From a virus, in the IMG/VR virus record IMGVR_UViG_3300010885_016083, positions 1 to 64,000 of that record: a stretch of DNA of 64,000 nt. One strand, given 5' to 3'. Made by a program: the position numbers and the translations under genes. The notes under the pieces are model-generated. The model saw only the letters and a list, made by a program, of their open reading frames with translations. It was not told the DNA's origin and ran no database searches. The first letter of the stretch is position 1, and every line of letters starts with the position of its first letter. This document shows, in pieces, positions 7,828-18,440 of this stretch.

Positions 7828-9709
7828 TCTGCAAACAAATACTAAGGATATTAAATACTTAAATAAGGATTTTTCTACTTTTAAAGAAGCCTTAATTGAG
7901 TACGCAAAAGCCTATTTTCCAACATCGTACAACGACTTTTCTTCAGCATCCCCAGGGACAATGTTTATCGAGATGGCTGCTTATGTAGGAGACGTAATGT
8001 CTTTCTATTTAGATAACCAAATTCAAGAGACATTCCTACAGTATGCCAAGCAAAAAGAAAATCTATTTACCTTAGCTTATATGCTAGGTTACAGACCAAA
8101 GGTAACATCAGCAGCAGCTGTAAATCTAGAGGTATATCAGACAGTTCCGGCTTCTGGTTCGGCAGGTAACAAAGTACCAGATTTTAATTATGCTTTAATA
8201 GTAGATGAAGGTATGCAAGTTGCTTCCTCTATAGACAGTAATGTAACGTTCTACGTTCCTGAGAAGATAGATTTTTCAGTTTCTTCTTCTGCTGACATGA
8301 CAGATATATCTGTATACACTGTAGCAGGAACAGATCCTGCCTCTTATTTGTTAAAAAAGACTGTAGCTGCTATTTCCGGGCAAGTTAAAACTACTACGTT
8401 TAATTATGGCTCTGCTACAAAATTTACTACTTCTTTATTAACAGATACGAACGTAATAGAGATAATTGATGTTTACGATTCTGATGGAAATAAATGGTAT
8501 GAAGTACCTTACTTGGCTCAAGATACTGTTCTAGAAGATGTTCAAAATAACATAGCTTCTAATCCAGACTTTGGATTCCAACGTATAACAGTGCCGTATA
8601 TTGTAGAGCTTTTAAAAGTACCTAGAAGATTTGCTACAAGGTTTAAATCAGATAAGACTTTAGAGCTTGAATTTGGAGCTGGTGTAAATACAGAAGCTGA
8701 CGAAATGTTACTTCCTACAAACTATAATGTAGGGCTAGGTACTATAGATAACGTAAGTAAAATGAATGCAGCTTATGATCCTACTAATTTTACTACTACG
8801 AAAACGTATGGCTTATCACCATCTAATACAACTTTAACTGTTAGGTACCTTGTAGGTGGAGGAGCTCAGGCTAATATTCCTAGTAATGAATTAACAACTA
8901 TTACATCTAGAACTACTAGTTTTTACGGAGGATTAGTAGATCCAACGTTGGGTAACGCAACAGCAGCTTCTTTAGCAGTTAATAACCCAGCTCCTGCTTC
9001 AGGAGGAGGAGATGGTGATACTATAGAGCAGATAAGATTAAATACATTGAATCAGTTCCCATCACAAATGAGAGCTGTTACTCAACAAGATTATTTAGCT
9101 GTTATTTATAGTATGCCGGCTAAGTTTGGTCAAGTAGCTAAAGCCTACATAACAAACGATACCCAAACCTATAAATCGCAAACTACCTCTACACAAAATA
9201 TTCAAGACCCGTTAGCTACATCAGCGTATATATTAGCATATAATGCAGATAAGAATTTAGTAACACCTCCTAGTGCATTGTTACATAACTTAAAAGCTTA
9301 TGTATCTCAGTATAGAATGTTAACAGATTCTATAAATTTAAAAAGTGCTTTTATTATTAATATAGGGGTAAATTTTGAAGTAACTTTGAGGCCTAATTAT
9401 TCTTCTAGAGACGTAATAGCAAACTGCTTAACAGAGTTAAAAACTTATTTTAATATTGATAAATGGGGTATTAATCAACCGATTATTTTATCGGAAATAT
9501 ATACGTTAATAGATAAAGTAGCCGGTGTTCAAACAGTAAGAAAAGTTACTATAGTGAATAAGGCAGGAATAGGAGTAGGATACTCTGAATATGCTTACGA
9601 TATCCCTGGGGCTACTTTAAATAATGTTATTTATCCTTCTTTAGATCCATCTATATTTGAAGTAAAATATCTTAATTCTGATATAAGCGGTAGAGTAGTT
9701 ACTTTTTAA
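7820..9709 (+). CDS. gp6: Baseplate wedge protein gp6
   Basis: 629 residues (T4 gp6 has 660). The N-terminus has the family hallmark: DIKYLNKDFSTFKEALIEYAK, then SPGTMFIEMAAYVGDVMSFY and LDNQIQETFL, at about residues 9-75. The C-terminal half includes RLNTLNQFPSQMRAVTQQDYLAVIYSMP, a baseplate J-like segment. gp6 dimers form the continuous inner ring that joins the six wedges and rearrange when the sheath contracts. Located directly after gp25 with overlapping reading frames. Confidence 0.92.
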   Translation: MANLQTNTKDIKYLNKDFSTFKEALIEYAKAYFPTSYNDFSSASPGTMFIEMAAYVGDVMSFYLDNQIQETFLQYAKQKENLFTLAYMLGYRPKVTSAAAVNLEVYQTVPASGSAGNKVPDFNYALIVDEGMQVASSIDSNVTFYVPEKIDFSVSSSADMTDISVYTVAGTDPASYLLKKTVAAISGQVKTTTFNYGSATKFTTSLLTDTNVIEIIDVYDSDGNKWYEVPYLAQDTVLEDVQNNIASNPDFGFQRITVPYIVELLKVPRRFATRFKSDKTLELEFGAGVNTEADEMLLPTNYNVGLGTIDNVSKMNAAYDPTNFTTTKTYGLSPSNTTLTVRYLVGGGAQANIPSNELTTITSRTTSFYGGLVDPTLGNATAASLAVNNPAPASGGGDGDTIEQIRLNTLNQFPSQMRAVTQQDYLAVIYSMPAKFGQVAKAYITNDTQTYKSQTTSTQNIQDPLATSAYILAYNADKNLVTPPSALLHNLKAYVSQYRMLTDSINLKSAFIINIGVNFEVTLRPNYSSRDVIANCLTELKTYFNIDKWGINQPIILSEIYTLIDKVAGVQTVRKVTIVNKAGIGVGYSEYAYDIPGATLNNVIYPSLDPSIFEVKYLNSDISGRVVTF

Positions 9710-9718
9710 AATATTAAT

Positions 9719-10837
9719 ATGGCAGTATATAAAGTTTTTCCTCTTCAAGATTCTACTCTTTATTCTAAATACTCTCTCACTAATGCTGGAAGAGATGAAA
9801 TTTTAGAGGTAGGAAGTAGAAATAATCCTAGTTTAGCTGGTTTACCTGTAATAACTACTACAGGTTTAGGGTCGGGTGATATTAGAAGAACTGTAATCTC
9901 TTTTGATGCTTCAGATATATCAACGGCATTGGCATTAACTACAGGAAGCTTTAAGACTAATTTAAGATTATTTTTAGCTGATGCAAACGATTTATCTACT
10001 GATTATACGCTAGAATTTTATGCTTTAGCGCAAAACTGGCAAGTCGGCACAGGTAAACTAGGTAATGTTCCTACCACATCAGACGGCGTGAGTTGGGTAT
10101 ATACAGGACAATCAGGCTCTTCAGCTATTTGGAACACTACCGCTTTAAGTAGTAGTTACTTATTCACTACAGGAGGAGGAACATGGAATGCAGCCTATAG
10201 GGCTACCCAAAGCTTTAATTACATAAGCGACAAGGATATAAACGTTGATATTACAAATATAACTGCAGGATGGATTTCCAGTTCTATTGCAAATTATGGA
10301 GTAGTAGTTAAGCTTACAGGTTCTATTGAGTTAAACACTCAAACGTATATGAATCTTAAGTTTTACTCTATGGATACCCATACAATATATCCTCCTTGTT
10401 TAGAGTTTAAATGGGATGATAGCATTTTAAGTACTGGAAGTACTACAGTGGGTACAGTTACTTCTGATAATTTTATTTTACTTGCTAACAACAACTTAGA
10501 CAGGTATAAGGAAGGAGAAGTGTATAACTTCAAATTTAAGACTAGAGAGCAGTATCCTACTAGACAATTTACAACTTCATCTGTTTACTTGAATTGGAAG
10601 TATCTCCCATCCCAGTCTTACTGGGCTATCCAAGATTACAAAACTAATGAAATGGTAATAGATTTTGATAACAGTTATACAAAAATTAGTGCTAATTCAG
10701 AAGGTAATTACTTTAAGTTGTATACAGCAGGCCTAGAACCAGAACGTTCTTATAAGATATTAGTTAAATCTGTTATCCCTAGTTCATCTGAAACTGTTAT
10801 TGTAGATAACGATATAATATTTAAAGTAACTCGCTAG
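9719..10837 (+). CDS. Baseplate/tail structural protein with DNRLRE/CBM96-like beta-sandwich
   Basis: A 372-residue, beta-rich protein. It opens YKVFPLQDSTLYS and continues with RRTVISFDASDI and ITAGWISSSIANYGVVVKL, the layout of DNRLRE or CBM96-like carbohydrate-binding sandwiches (about residues 1-235). A second domain (about 245-372) looks like an immunoglobulin or Fn3 type fold (EGEVYNFKFKTREQYPTRQF ... LYTAGLEPERSYKILVKS). In T4 the gene after gp6 is gp7, a wedge protein; this one is much shorter. It may be a peripheral wedge protein or receptor-touching domain. Confidence 0.6.
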   Translation: MAVYKVFPLQDSTLYSKYSLTNAGRDEILEVGSRNNPSLAGLPVITTTGLGSGDIRRTVISFDASDISTALALTTGSFKTNLRLFLADANDLSTDYTLEFYALAQNWQVGTGKLGNVPTTSDGVSWVYTGQSGSSAIWNTTALSSSYLFTTGGGTWNAAYRATQSFNYISDKDINVDITNITAGWISSSIANYGVVVKLTGSIELNTQTYMNLKFYSMDTHTIYPPCLEFKWDDSILSTGSTTVGTVTSDNFILLANNNLDRYKEGEVYNFKFKTREQYPTRQFTTSSVYLNWKYLPSQSYWAIQDYKTNEMVIDFDNSYTKISANSEGNYFKLYTAGLEPERSYKILVKSVIPSSSETVIVDNDIIFKVTR

Positions 10838-10838
10838 T

Positions 10839-11174
10839 ATGGAAACTATAGGTTTAGCCAAACAAGTTTACGGAACAAACACGTATAAAAACGTTGTTGA
10901 TACTACTTTTTCTCAGTTAGTATCTCCTGCTACTCCTATCTCACAAAGCTTTAATGTAGAGCAGTTTTTTACTTTATATGAAGATTTATTTTTCGAGATA
11001 CCCATAGAAGGAACTTTTAATTCGCATGAGTACTTAGTTAGGAGAAGTTCTGACTATATTGGCGGTAGTGTATTAAGTGATAATGAGAAAGCTTTAATTG
11101 ATGAGATTAACAGCTTAAGACAGCAGTTGCTTGAAGCTAATAAGAACGTAATTGATATTAGTAAATTAACATAA
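10839..11174 (+). CDS. Small structural protein, unknown
   Basis: A 111-residue protein with a mixed N-terminal part and a C-terminal coiled coil (LSDNEKALIDEINSLRQQLLEANK, about residues 79-102). Its stop overlaps the ATG of the large tail protein that follows. It may be an adaptor between baseplate proteins; no family recognised. Confidence 0.55.
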   Translation: METIGLAKQVYGTNTYKNVVDTTFSQLVSPATPISQSFNVEQFFTLYEDLFFEIPIEGTFNSHEYLVRRSSDYIGGSVLSDNEKALIDEINSLRQQLLEANKNVIDISKLT

Positions 11175-13630
11175 TGGAGGAAGTAAAAATAGAGTATATT
11201 GGTTCACCTAATGAATATCAAGAATATTCTTATAAAGACACCTCCCTAATTTCTAAAAGGGAAATACAAGTTCCTTTTGGATCTTTTCCCGGAGATTATG
11301 TAGAGTACTTTATTTACGACCTTAATGACGAGTTAATCGCCTCTAATTACTTTGTTCGCGATTTCACACCTACAGGAGTAAATCCTACATCCGATTCTTA
11401 TACGTTTGTTAATTTAAATCCCGAAGGTGATATTAAATCTAACGGTATAGATAGAGGAGAGGCGTCAATAACATATAATTTTTTCCGACAGTTATTTACT
11501 AGCAGCTATACGGATAAATTCTGGATAGGTGAGATATCATCTGATAGAACAGAGATAAGAGTTTTCAGACAAGATTTATCTAACGCTCAGTTACAGACAG
11601 CTTTTCTTGAATATCAGACTTATATAAACGAGAAAGCTTATTACCCTGATTTCATTTTAAATTTTGGTAATAACGTAACTATAATAGGTGTAAACGTTCT
11701 TTACGCTGCTACTGAACCACAAGCTAGTATTTTATTTAAACTATACGAGCCGTTACCGACTACTATAAAACTTAAAGATACTTTTTGGGTAGTAGATAAA
11801 ATAAGCGAACCAGCTTCTTTTAACGTTACTATCGAATTAACATCTTCCGAATCATTAGATAAGACTTACTTAAGAGGTCCTAATTATAATGTAGAAATTA
11901 ATAAGGCAATTAATCAGGTAACACCTTTTTACAATTATGAATCTTTAATATCATCAGCAATGACCTCATCATACCAGCAGCTGAAAAGCATGATGGATGA
12001 GAAAGGTTTAGATATTAATGTAGATTATTCTAATTTTAACAGTTTTAGTCATTTTTCTTCTGCTTTAGAAAGAGTAGGTAATTTTGTATATAAGTTAGGT
12101 TTAATTGAAAACTACCAAGCAGACATCTCTGCATCATCTAACATAGTACAAACAGGTACAGGTATTTCTGCTAATACTTCTTATATACTACAGAATAAAA
12201 TAAATAACATAATTGAAAAGTTCGACGGTTATGAATATTACCTATATTACCAAAGCGGTTCAACTACTTGGCCTAAAAGTACTTCCTTAAAGCCTTACAA
12301 CCTCTATTCAGTAACTTCTTCTCAAGCATCTAATTGGCTAGGAGGTATTAATATAGAACCTACTGCGACAACTCACAGTATGTATTATTCTGCATCATTA
12401 TATGATGAGCTTAATCCTGATCTGTTTTCAAACACTATACCAAATTATTTAAAAGACGACGAAGCTAATGCCCCATATTTTACTTTTTTAAATATGGTTG
12501 GACAGCATTTTGATAATATTTGGATATATTATAAAGATGTTACTGAAAAGAATAATGCAGAGAATAGCGTTAGTGAAGGTATTTCTAAAGACTTAGTAGC
12601 TGATGCTCTAAGGTCTCTTGGTATAAATCTTTATACTAACTCTAATATTTCGGATAGTGTTTATTATTCGATGTTAGGTATTAATCCTTATGGAGGTACT
12701 TTACCGCCAACAGGCTCTGAAAAAATATCTAGTTACGTAACATCCTCTATAGTTTCGTTACCGGCAGAAGACATAACGTTAGAGTACTATAAAAGACTAT
12801 ACCACAACCTACCTTATCTACTTAAGACAAAAGGGACTGAAAGGGGTCTCCGTGCGCTGATTAATTGCTTTGGTATACCTGATACAATCTTAAAGATAAA
12901 CGAATTCGGTGGGGTAGACTCAACATCTACTGTAGGAGATTACAAAGAAGACATCTACACCGGTGCTTATGTAAACAGTCCTGGTAACTGTATTAAGATA
13001 CCTTGGGCTCCTAGTTACTACCATAGTTTACTATACCCAACTATACCGATGGTACCTGATGCTATAGAATTTAGATTCAAAAGCGATGGTGTACCGACAT
13101 CTTCTTTATACCAGTCGCAATCACTATTTCAGGTAGGTACCGGCAGTTTTATGCAGTTTGGATTAGGTTTAAATTATAATCCTGATAATGCTATAAGTGG
13201 TAGTATATACAACTACTACGGTTCTATGTCATTGTATTTAAGCGGGGCTTACGGATATAAAGTATCGGCACCTATCTTTTTACCTTTTTATAATCCTAAT
13301 TTATTCTGGAATGTAATGCTATTGAAAGAAACTGGAAGCATTACTGGTTCTATAAATACGTACAATAACAGGTATTGGGTTTACGCTAAAAGTTCTCTTT
13401 ACAACGAAGAAGGAGGAGTAGAGTTAGGTTTTGAAGCTTCTAGTAGTATTTACATAGCATCAACAGATAAACCTTCTTATAACCAATCATGGACGTTATT
13501 TAGTACAGCTAGTAATACCGCTATGTATAATGCATATTTAGGCGGTACCGGAAGTAATAGTACAATATGTGCTGACGGTGTAAACTTCCAAGGACAGTTT
13601 CAAGAATTTAGATACTGGGTTAATGATTAA
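11174..13630 (+). CDS. Large tail/baseplate protein, N-terminal part of a split protein
   Basis: 818 residues. The N-terminal half is a beta-rich structural region. Near residues 535-580 is HNLPYLLKTKGTERGLRALI followed by NCFGIPDTILKINEFGG, a segment I recognise from very large structural proteins of T4-like environmental phages. A concanavalin/LamG-like sandwich follows (about 610-815). It stops at FQEFRYWVND. Homologous sequence appears to resume after ATG 13676, so this gene and the next probably derive from one long protein (see findings). In virion terms it is a peripheral baseplate or tail-fibre-connecting protein. Confidence 0.65.
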   Translation: MEEVKIEYIGSPNEYQEYSYKDTSLISKREIQVPFGSFPGDYVEYFIYDLNDELIASNYFVRDFTPTGVNPTSDSYTFVNLNPEGDIKSNGIDRGEASITYNFFRQLFTSSYTDKFWIGEISSDRTEIRVFRQDLSNAQLQTAFLEYQTYINEKAYYPDFILNFGNNVTIIGVNVLYAATEPQASILFKLYEPLPTTIKLKDTFWVVDKISEPASFNVTIELTSSESLDKTYLRGPNYNVEINKAINQVTPFYNYESLISSAMTSSYQQLKSMMDEKGLDINVDYSNFNSFSHFSSALERVGNFVYKLGLIENYQADISASSNIVQTGTGISANTSYILQNKINNIIEKFDGYEYYLYYQSGSTTWPKSTSLKPYNLYSVTSSQASNWLGGINIEPTATTHSMYYSASLYDELNPDLFSNTIPNYLKDDEANAPYFTFLNMVGQHFDNIWIYYKDVTEKNNAENSVSEGISKDLVADALRSLGINLYTNSNISDSVYYSMLGINPYGGTLPPTGSEKISSYVTSSIVSLPAEDITLEYYKRLYHNLPYLLKTKGTERGLRALINCFGIPDTILKINEFGGVDSTSTVGDYKEDIYTGAYVNSPGNCIKIPWAPSYYHSLLYPTIPMVPDAIEFRFKSDGVPTSSLYQSQSLFQVGTGSFMQFGLGLNYNPDNAISGSIYNYYGSMSLYLSGAYGYKVSAPIFLPFYNPNLFWNVMLLKETGSITGSINTYNNRYWVYAKSSLYNEEGGVELGFEASSSIYIASTDKPSYNQSWTLFSTASNTAMYNAYLGGTGSNSTICADGVNFQGQFQEFRYWVND

Positions 13631-13649
13631 TCAATAGTTTTTAGTAAAC

Positions 13650-13656
13650 TATTTAT
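13650..13656 (+). promoter_or_regulatory. TATTTAT box between the halves of the split tail gene
   Basis: The box starts 26 nt before the ATG at 13676. It lies in the 45-base stretch that separates the stop of the 11174 gene from that ATG. Three stop codons occur here in the frame of the upstream gene. Confidence 0.42.
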
Positions 13657-13675
13657 TTTAAAGTAAAAATAAAGA

Positions 13676-16600
13676 ATGATAACTGAAGGAGCATTTAATT
13701 TACATACATTAAATTCAAGAGCATAGGTGCAGACACACCTACAGGCTCTATACAGAATTTAATATTTAGATTAGAATTAGATGCGAGTGGTAGTCTATCT
13801 TCAGCACACCCATCTATTTCCGGTTCTTTCTTTATAAATCAACTAGGAAGATATGAAGGAAGTATAGGATCTTTTATTAGTGGGAGTACCGAAGTAAGTA
13901 ATGCTTTATATAATACAGGTAATCCTGTTAAGTATAAGTCTTTTCAGGACTTTCAACTAACTTCTACTCCCCAAACTGGGGTAAATCAAAAAGTAACAAA
14001 TAAGGTATTTACTCCTTCTAAGAGTGAATTTACTGGTAGCGTTTTATCACCTTATGTTTCTTTACAGAAGCGTAATGCTAATATAACTAGAAACGCAACA
14101 GATATAGAGGTAGCTTTTTCACCTACCGATAATATCGACAGTGATATAACAAATCAATTAGGAGCCTTTAATATAGGAGATTACATTGGAGATCCTGCAT
14201 ACGCATATAGTTCTAGTTACACATCTTTAGATGTTTTAAGAAATACATACTTTCAAAAATACACAGCTCCTTATAACGTAAAAGATTATGTAAGGTTAGT
14301 AAAGTACTATGATAATTCCTTGTTCAAGATCATTAAGGACTTTGTTCCTTCTAGAGCAAATTTATCTACAGGTATAATAGTTAAACCTCATATCTTAGAA
14401 AGAAGTAAATATGTTCGACATGAACCTATTTTTACTTTTCATACTTATTCTGGATCCATAGATATAGGTTCTATAAGCGGTTCTGGCCCTATGGGGTCAA
14501 TGCCGACTTCTTCTTTTACCGCTTACGTTACATCACCGTTAGGCTATATTACAAGATCCAATGTTGATAACAGCCCTGTATTCACAGGAAGATTCGGCGG
14601 TACTACTATAGAGCATTCTAATTATTTTCCTCAATACGAGGTATCTAATTTAAGCACTACGGTGTTGCAGTATCATTCCGAATCACAATACATTACTACT
14701 TCTTTTAACTACTTAAGAAATAACGTTACTGGGAGTAGAACATCTTCACTGTTTTTAAATTTAGATTATAGCTCAGACCAAATCAAACCAGTAAACAATA
14801 ATTTTATTACGGGTAGAATATTCGGTAACTTAACTCCTTATCAATCTGCTTTTTTAAATGCTGAAATACAAGAATCCGATTATACTTCTTTTAGACATAA
14901 TTCAAGCAGGTACTTAGGCTCTAAAACCTCTAGTAGTCTATATAATACGTACAGTATAGTAGATAATGCGATTACTCCTATTAATAAGGCTTACGGTAAG
15001 ACATCTGCTATTGGACATTATACAAGAAAATTAGGATTGTTTACTCAAATTGTTACTAGTTCCTTCTTTAAAGGTCAAAACGATACTACACTAGTTTACT
15101 TAGTAGACGAAAGCGGTAGCTTTACTGAACTTAATAGAGATAATAAAAACTGGGAAGAGGTTCAAAACACCTTTAAAGCGGGTAGAAATGCTACAATTAG
15201 GTTATTTGATAATCAAAAATTTAGCGACCAAAAAACTACCGATGGAATAAAAGCTACCTTTAACAGCGGCTATTCATATTTTCCTACTTTATATTATTCT
15301 AGCTCTGATGCTACTATGTCTTTTGATATCGTAGCTGATAGTAGAAATAATATGTTCAAAGCAGTATCTAATGGTGGTTCTTTAGCAAGGTTTGGGACAT
15401 CTAGCTTATATCATTACACAGGAAGTGCTAAAGGAGACATTGTATACGATTTATTTAGAAATGCAGAGTTATATTATAACGAAGGTTTAAATTATGTAGA
15501 AGGTATATACACAGCTCCTGCTGCAACATCTTCTTATTATATAGTCCCAGAAACTGCTCAATACGGTTTTTCCTTATCTAATTTATCTTTTAATGTAAAC
15601 GCAGATAATGGAAGTGGAGTAGGGTATGAATTTTTTATAACATCATCTAATAACGTTGTATCTTCCAGATCAGGTTATTCAATATTTACCGGTTCTTTTA
15701 CAACCGGGTATATATCTGTAGGAACAGAAAACCAATTAGATATTGTAGCATATGGTCCTCCTGTAGTATTTTACCTAGACAGTGCCAACGTATATATAGG
15801 TGAACAAGGTTCCTCACCTGAGTATACTGCTTTTGGTATTACCGGATCATATTATGCTGCTTTAGATTTCGGAATGGGATTCGAATCAGGCAACTGGAAT
15901 ATAATAAATTATAACACGTCAGGTACATTACCTATAAGTGTTAGAACGAAGTATACATTCGCAATAGTTTCTTTACCACAAGCTCAGTTAACAGGTTCTA
16001 TTTCATTAAACGTATCTGCGGCACCTCAACAATTATCTGCAGGAACTAAGGTAGAGTTTTATTTAAAGAGAACATCTATAAATTCCGGTTCTACATATGA
16101 ATCGATAAACGCAGGAGCTACATTATTATCTAGTCCTCAAGGGGGTAATCCTGTTACTAACCAACCTTACATATCTTCCACTGGCTCCTCCGAGTTCTGT
16201 TTCAGTCCACAATTAAGCGGCTTTGCAGGGTATTTATTTTTACCAGAAGGTATAGGAAGCAATCCAAAATCCAGCTTGTATGGAAGATACGGTAATGTTG
16301 AATATACGTTTAATCCAAAAGGAGGGGACTTACTAATAGTATCTTCTTCGGCTAATTTAGAATATGTTTACGAAGTTACGGGAACTCACAGTGCTGGAGG
16401 GTCTTTATGTTTGGATGTAGCTCCTACTGTAGCTAGTCAAATTGTAGACGGTACTCAGAAGATAGAAAGGTTTATTTTATTAAAGAAAGTAGATGATGAA
16501 ACTAACACTATTTTAACTTTTAATAAAAGAGATGGTCAAACATCATATGGCTTTTTGATACCTGATAACTTAAGCCCAGATGTATTAGCAAACATTAACG

Positions 16601-16680
16601 TTATTAGTGCTCAAGTACAAACTAAACTTTTATCTAGAGAAACTAACAATAACAACATACTGGGTGGAGGAAGTTTTTAA
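13676..16680 (+). CDS. Large tail/baseplate protein, C-terminal part; apparent frameshift near its start
   Basis: The long open frame runs 13699-16680 but has no ATG, GTG or TTG until a TTG at 14320. Coding sequence clearly continues upstream of that codon (GADTPTGSIQNLIFRLELDA and onward). ATG 13676 in the neighbouring frame gives MITEGAFNLHTLNS before a TAG at 13724. One extra A in the CAAG around 13717-13720 would join the frames as LNSKSIGADTPTG, for a product of about 1001 residues. The protein is beta-rich and Ser/Thr/Tyr-rich, ending with a hydrophilic region (TKLLSRETNNNNILGGGSF). Role: tail or baseplate periphery. Start and frame need checking. Confidence 0.6.
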
Positions 16681-16688
16681 AATTTATA

Positions 16689-16696
16689 TATTTATA
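16689..16696 (+). promoter_or_regulatory. TATTTATA box before 16716 gene
   Basis: An exact TATTTATA starts 27 nt before the ATG at 16716, in the 35-base gap after the giant tail gene. Confidence 0.5.
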
Positions 16697-16715
16697 ATAG
16701 AATAAAATAAGAAGT

Positions 16716-17372
16716 ATGGGATACTTAAATAACACATCTGTCGTAGTAGACGCAATTTTAACTAAAAAAGGAAGAGAGTTACTTGCAAGAAACGACGGCT
16801 CTTTTCAAATTACACAGTTTGCTTTATCTGATGATGAAATAGATTATACTTTGTATAACCCTAATCATCCATCTGGCTCTGCATATTATGGAGAAGCTAT
16901 AGAGGCAATGCCAATAGTAGAGGCGTTTCCTGATGATACGCAGATAATGAAATATAAGTTAATTACCTTACCTAGAGGAACAGCTAAACTTCCTGTATTA
17001 AATATCGGATATACTTCTATCTCATTGAAACAAGGAGCTTCTTTAGCTATAACACCTCAAACTTTAAATTATTTAGGAGTTAATTCTACTTTTGAACAAA
17101 GTGGTTATATAGCTACAATAGGTGATGTTAGAACAATGTCTAACTTTTCTGGTGTAGGAGTTAATACTCCTGCAGCTACTGCACTTAATACTACAACTAC
17201 TATTGGAACTGTTGTAAGTAAGACAGTAATAGGTACAACAATTAATATAACAGCCACAACTGTAAATACTTTATTCGGCGCTAATACGCAGTTACAGACG
17301 AACTTAACAATTATAGGAAGAGATTCTGGAGCAAGAGTAACAGTTCCAGTTACAATTATAAAACAATCGTAA
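16716..17372 (+). CDS. Conserved tail-associated structural protein
   Basis: 218 residues. The N-terminal 95 residues (YLNNTSVVVDAILTKKGREL, LARNDGSFQITQFALSDDEI, then YTLYNPNHPSGSAYYGEAIE) are a block I associate with conserved structural proteins of T4-like environmental phages. Its biochemical role is not known to me. The C-terminal half is low-complexity Thr/Val-rich beta sequence (TTTTIGTVVSKTVIGTTINI). It opens the fibre-protein region and has its own TATTTATA box. Confidence 0.6.
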   Translation: MGYLNNTSVVVDAILTKKGRELLARNDGSFQITQFALSDDEIDYTLYNPNHPSGSAYYGEAIEAMPIVEAFPDDTQIMKYKLITLPRGTAKLPVLNIGYTSISLKQGASLAITPQTLNYLGVNSTFEQSGYIATIGDVRTMSNFSGVGVNTPAATALNTTTTIGTVVSKTVIGTTINITATTVNTLFGANTQLQTNLTIIGRDSGARVTVPVTIIKQS

Positions 17373-17378
17373 TAAACA

Positions 17379-18422
17379 ATGAGCTTTTTACAACTGCAAC
17401 CAACAGATATAGTAGTTAGTAGTGATGCGGTAACCGCTCCTGCATGGAGTACTGGTGCTACTACATTAACTAAAATAGTTTCAGCTTCGTCTGTAGCTCC
17501 TAGTTTTTACTTAAATGCATATAATAGCGCAAGTGCTGCTACAATATCAACAGTATCACCAGAATTTAGCATAGCTTACGGTCACTTATTTGGCTCGGGC
17601 TCAGCAGCTTTTAATTCACTAGTTACTAGTAGTACTCCTACTAGAACTGTTTACGGTCAATACAGAACGTTAGTATACGGCGACGAAAATGCTAATTTTA
17701 ACTTCGGAACAGGAAATACAACATCTAGAGACATATACGTAATTAACGTACAGAGATCTGACTATAAAGAAAGCCTTTTTCCTGGAACATTTAATTTAAG
17801 ATTGGTTTCTGGTTCAACTCAACTTTGGTTAACCGATAATAGTAATGATGTATCTACAGTAACTTATTTAGATTGTGGGAGAGCATTTACTATAGTAAGT
17901 GGTAGTAATGGTACTGCTACTTTACTAAGTCCTACAGCAGCACCAACTGCAACTAAAGGACAAACACCTTCAGGTTCTTATGGTCTTTACCTACCGGATA
18001 TTGGAACAATCATTTTAAATCCTAGAGCATTATCATTAGCTCCTGCATCTGGAGGAATTAGTTTAGCTGTAACTCAATCTAATGGTACATTAGCACCCAA
18101 TAACGTAGTTCTTTATAATGCAATATCTGGTTCAACTTCTTATTCTGCTTCTTTCTCATTAAACAGTCTAGAAACAGTATCATCAGATTATGTATTTATA
18201 AGGGTTCCTAACCAAGCATTTAACTATACAACAAATCCATCGATTATTAGCGGTAGTGGAGCTTTATTATACTCATCGTTAATTAACTTCCCACAAACAT
18301 ACATAACAACGGTTGGACTATATAATTCTGCAGGAGATCTTTTAGCTGTAGCAAAATTATCAAAGCCTTTAGTTAAAGACTTTACTAAAGAAGCTTTAAT
18401 ACAGGTTAAGCTAAACTGGTAA
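17379..18422 (+). CDS. Tail structural protein with TTVGLYN C-terminal domain
   Basis: 347 residues. The N-terminal 170 residues resemble phage structural proteins (FSIAYGHLFGSGSAAFNSLV, RTVYGQYRTLVYG, IYVINVQRSDYKESLFPGTF). The C-terminal 70 residues (VRVPNQAFNYTTNPSI, TYITTVGLYNSAGDLLAVAK) form a domain also found in the 100-residue protein at 30660-30962. It probably occupies the tail or fibre-attachment region. It lies 6 bases after the previous gene. Confidence 0.6.
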   Translation: MSFLQLQPTDIVVSSDAVTAPAWSTGATTLTKIVSASSVAPSFYLNAYNSASAATISTVSPEFSIAYGHLFGSGSAAFNSLVTSSTPTRTVYGQYRTLVYGDENANFNFGTGNTTSRDIYVINVQRSDYKESLFPGTFNLRLVSGSTQLWLTDNSNDVSTVTYLDCGRAFTIVSGSNGTATLLSPTAAPTATKGQTPSGSYGLYLPDIGTIILNPRALSLAPASGGISLAVTQSNGTLAPNNVVLYNAISGSTSYSASFSLNSLETVSSDYVFIRVPNQAFNYTTNPSIISGSGALLYSSLINFPQTYITTVGLYNSAGDLLAVAKLSKPLVKDFTKEALIQVKLNW

Positions 18423-18440
18423 TATAAACTTATATAGAGA

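Noticed and set aside
14320-16680. TTG at 14320 as the true start of the C-terminal tail gene
   Set aside because: Coding sequence with the same character continues about 200 codons upstream in the same frame, and an ATG with a TATTTAT box lies at 13676 in the neighbouring frame.
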